A DNA stretch of 53,714 nt from Candidatus Fimimorpha excrementavium (GTDB lineage: Bacteria > Bacillota > Clostridia > Lachnospirales > Lachnospiraceae). Each line of letters starts with the position of its first letter. Position 1 is the stretch's first letter. Shown here in pieces: positions 53,609 to 53,714 of the stretch. The notes under the pieces are model-generated. The model had not been told where the DNA came from, did no database searches, and saw only the letters and a program-made list of their open reading frames with translations. The position numbers and the translations under genes are program-made. The DNA lies in the NCBI GenBank assembly GCA_018710785.1, contig DVJD01000012.1, positions 1-53,714 of the forward strand, in the 5' to 3' direction.

Positions 53609-53714
53609 CAAAATTCGCATAGTCACAGAAAAATAATCCTGCTGTTTGACTTTTGAAATACAAATCTGGTTGAATGTACGATATAAGCGGACAGTCAGAC
53701 AGATTTGTATTTCA
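53609..53714. mobile_element. Possible left end of an insertion sequence
   Basis: GGGTGTTGCAAAA near 53610 resembles the terminal sequence of some clostridial transposable elements, and a perfect 15-base inverted repeat (53654-53668 and 53700-53714) lies just inside. No transposase reading frame begins before the window ends, so the assignment is tentative; the hairpin may also belong to a gene leader. Confidence 0.35.
53654..53714. repeat. 15-bp inverted repeat at the right edge
   Basis: TGAAATACAAATCTG and CAGATTTGTATTTCA are exact reverse complements with a 31-base spacer. The right arm ends at the last base of the window and could extend further. Confidence 0.6.

Noticed and set aside
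1-53714. CRISPR arrays, rRNA genes or a complete prophage
   Set aside because: No regularly spaced repeats, no rRNA-like sequence and no phage structural genes are seen.

Overview
The window looks like a chromosomal segment of a low-to-mid GC Clostridia bacterium, most probably a Lachnospiraceae member. The evidence is the gene order yceD-rpmF-plsX-acpP-rnc-smc-ftsY, the block ylxM-ffh-rpsP-khpA-rimM-trmD, strong AGGAGG-type ribosome binding sites, TTGACA-17-TATAAT promoters, and several proteins typical of gut clostridia (DUF711/PFL protein, DUF3169 membrane protein, YceD, uracil-DNA glycosylase beside hisHF). No rRNA, CRISPR array or complete prophage is visible.

Layout. Positions 1-2100 are by eye more A+T-rich than the rest and look like an accessory island: the start of a divergent gene leaving the left edge, strong inverted repeats, then a translationally coupled pair of an OLD/ABC-type ATPase and a small protein with a possible PD-(D/E)XK nuclease core. 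From 2350 to 10500 come an ATP-grasp ligase, an orphan anti-sigma-like zinc-finger membrane protein, polA, coaE, a YycJ-type metallo-hydrolase, an ACT-domain protein, a DUF711 protein and folA. Then ilvE, the reverse-strand tmcAL, and pta follow as single units separated by strong terminators. 14.8-22.5 kb is the lipid/ribosome/chromosome block (yceD to ftsY). 22.7-27.3 kb holds ilvA and a self-regulated HTH-DUF3169-ABC exporter operon with three operator palindromes at its promoter.

27.4-34.3 kb contains a class A penicillin-binding protein (reverse), a YigZ protein, a LytTR/GHKL two-component system, and an NfeD-SPFH membrane pair. 34.5-42.4 kb carries typA, kduI, an OmpR/HisKA two-component system with a terminator directly in front of it, a degenerate Sir2-like protein, hisH-hisF and ung. 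42.4-46.4 kb has uppP, xth, a reverse-strand thioesterase and P1 peptidase, and an ECF transporter S component. Three tRNA-Leu genes (one AAG, two CAG) lie at 46.6-46.95 kb, followed by the SRP/ribosome-maturation block (ylxM to trmD), a YccF protein, and a glycoside-hydrolase-like protein. The right edge probably enters an insertion sequence.

Functionally the window is mostly housekeeping: replication and repair (polA, ung, xth, smc), translation and protein targeting (ftsY, ffh, rpmF, rpsP, rimM, trmD, typA, tmcAL, tRNAs), envelope synthesis (PBP, uppP, plsX, acpP), and amino-acid and cofactor metabolism (ilvE, ilvA, hisHF, folA, coaE). The accessory parts most worth attention are the left-edge ATPase/nuclease-like pair, the triple-operator exporter operon, the degenerate sirtuin, and several unusually long hairpins.
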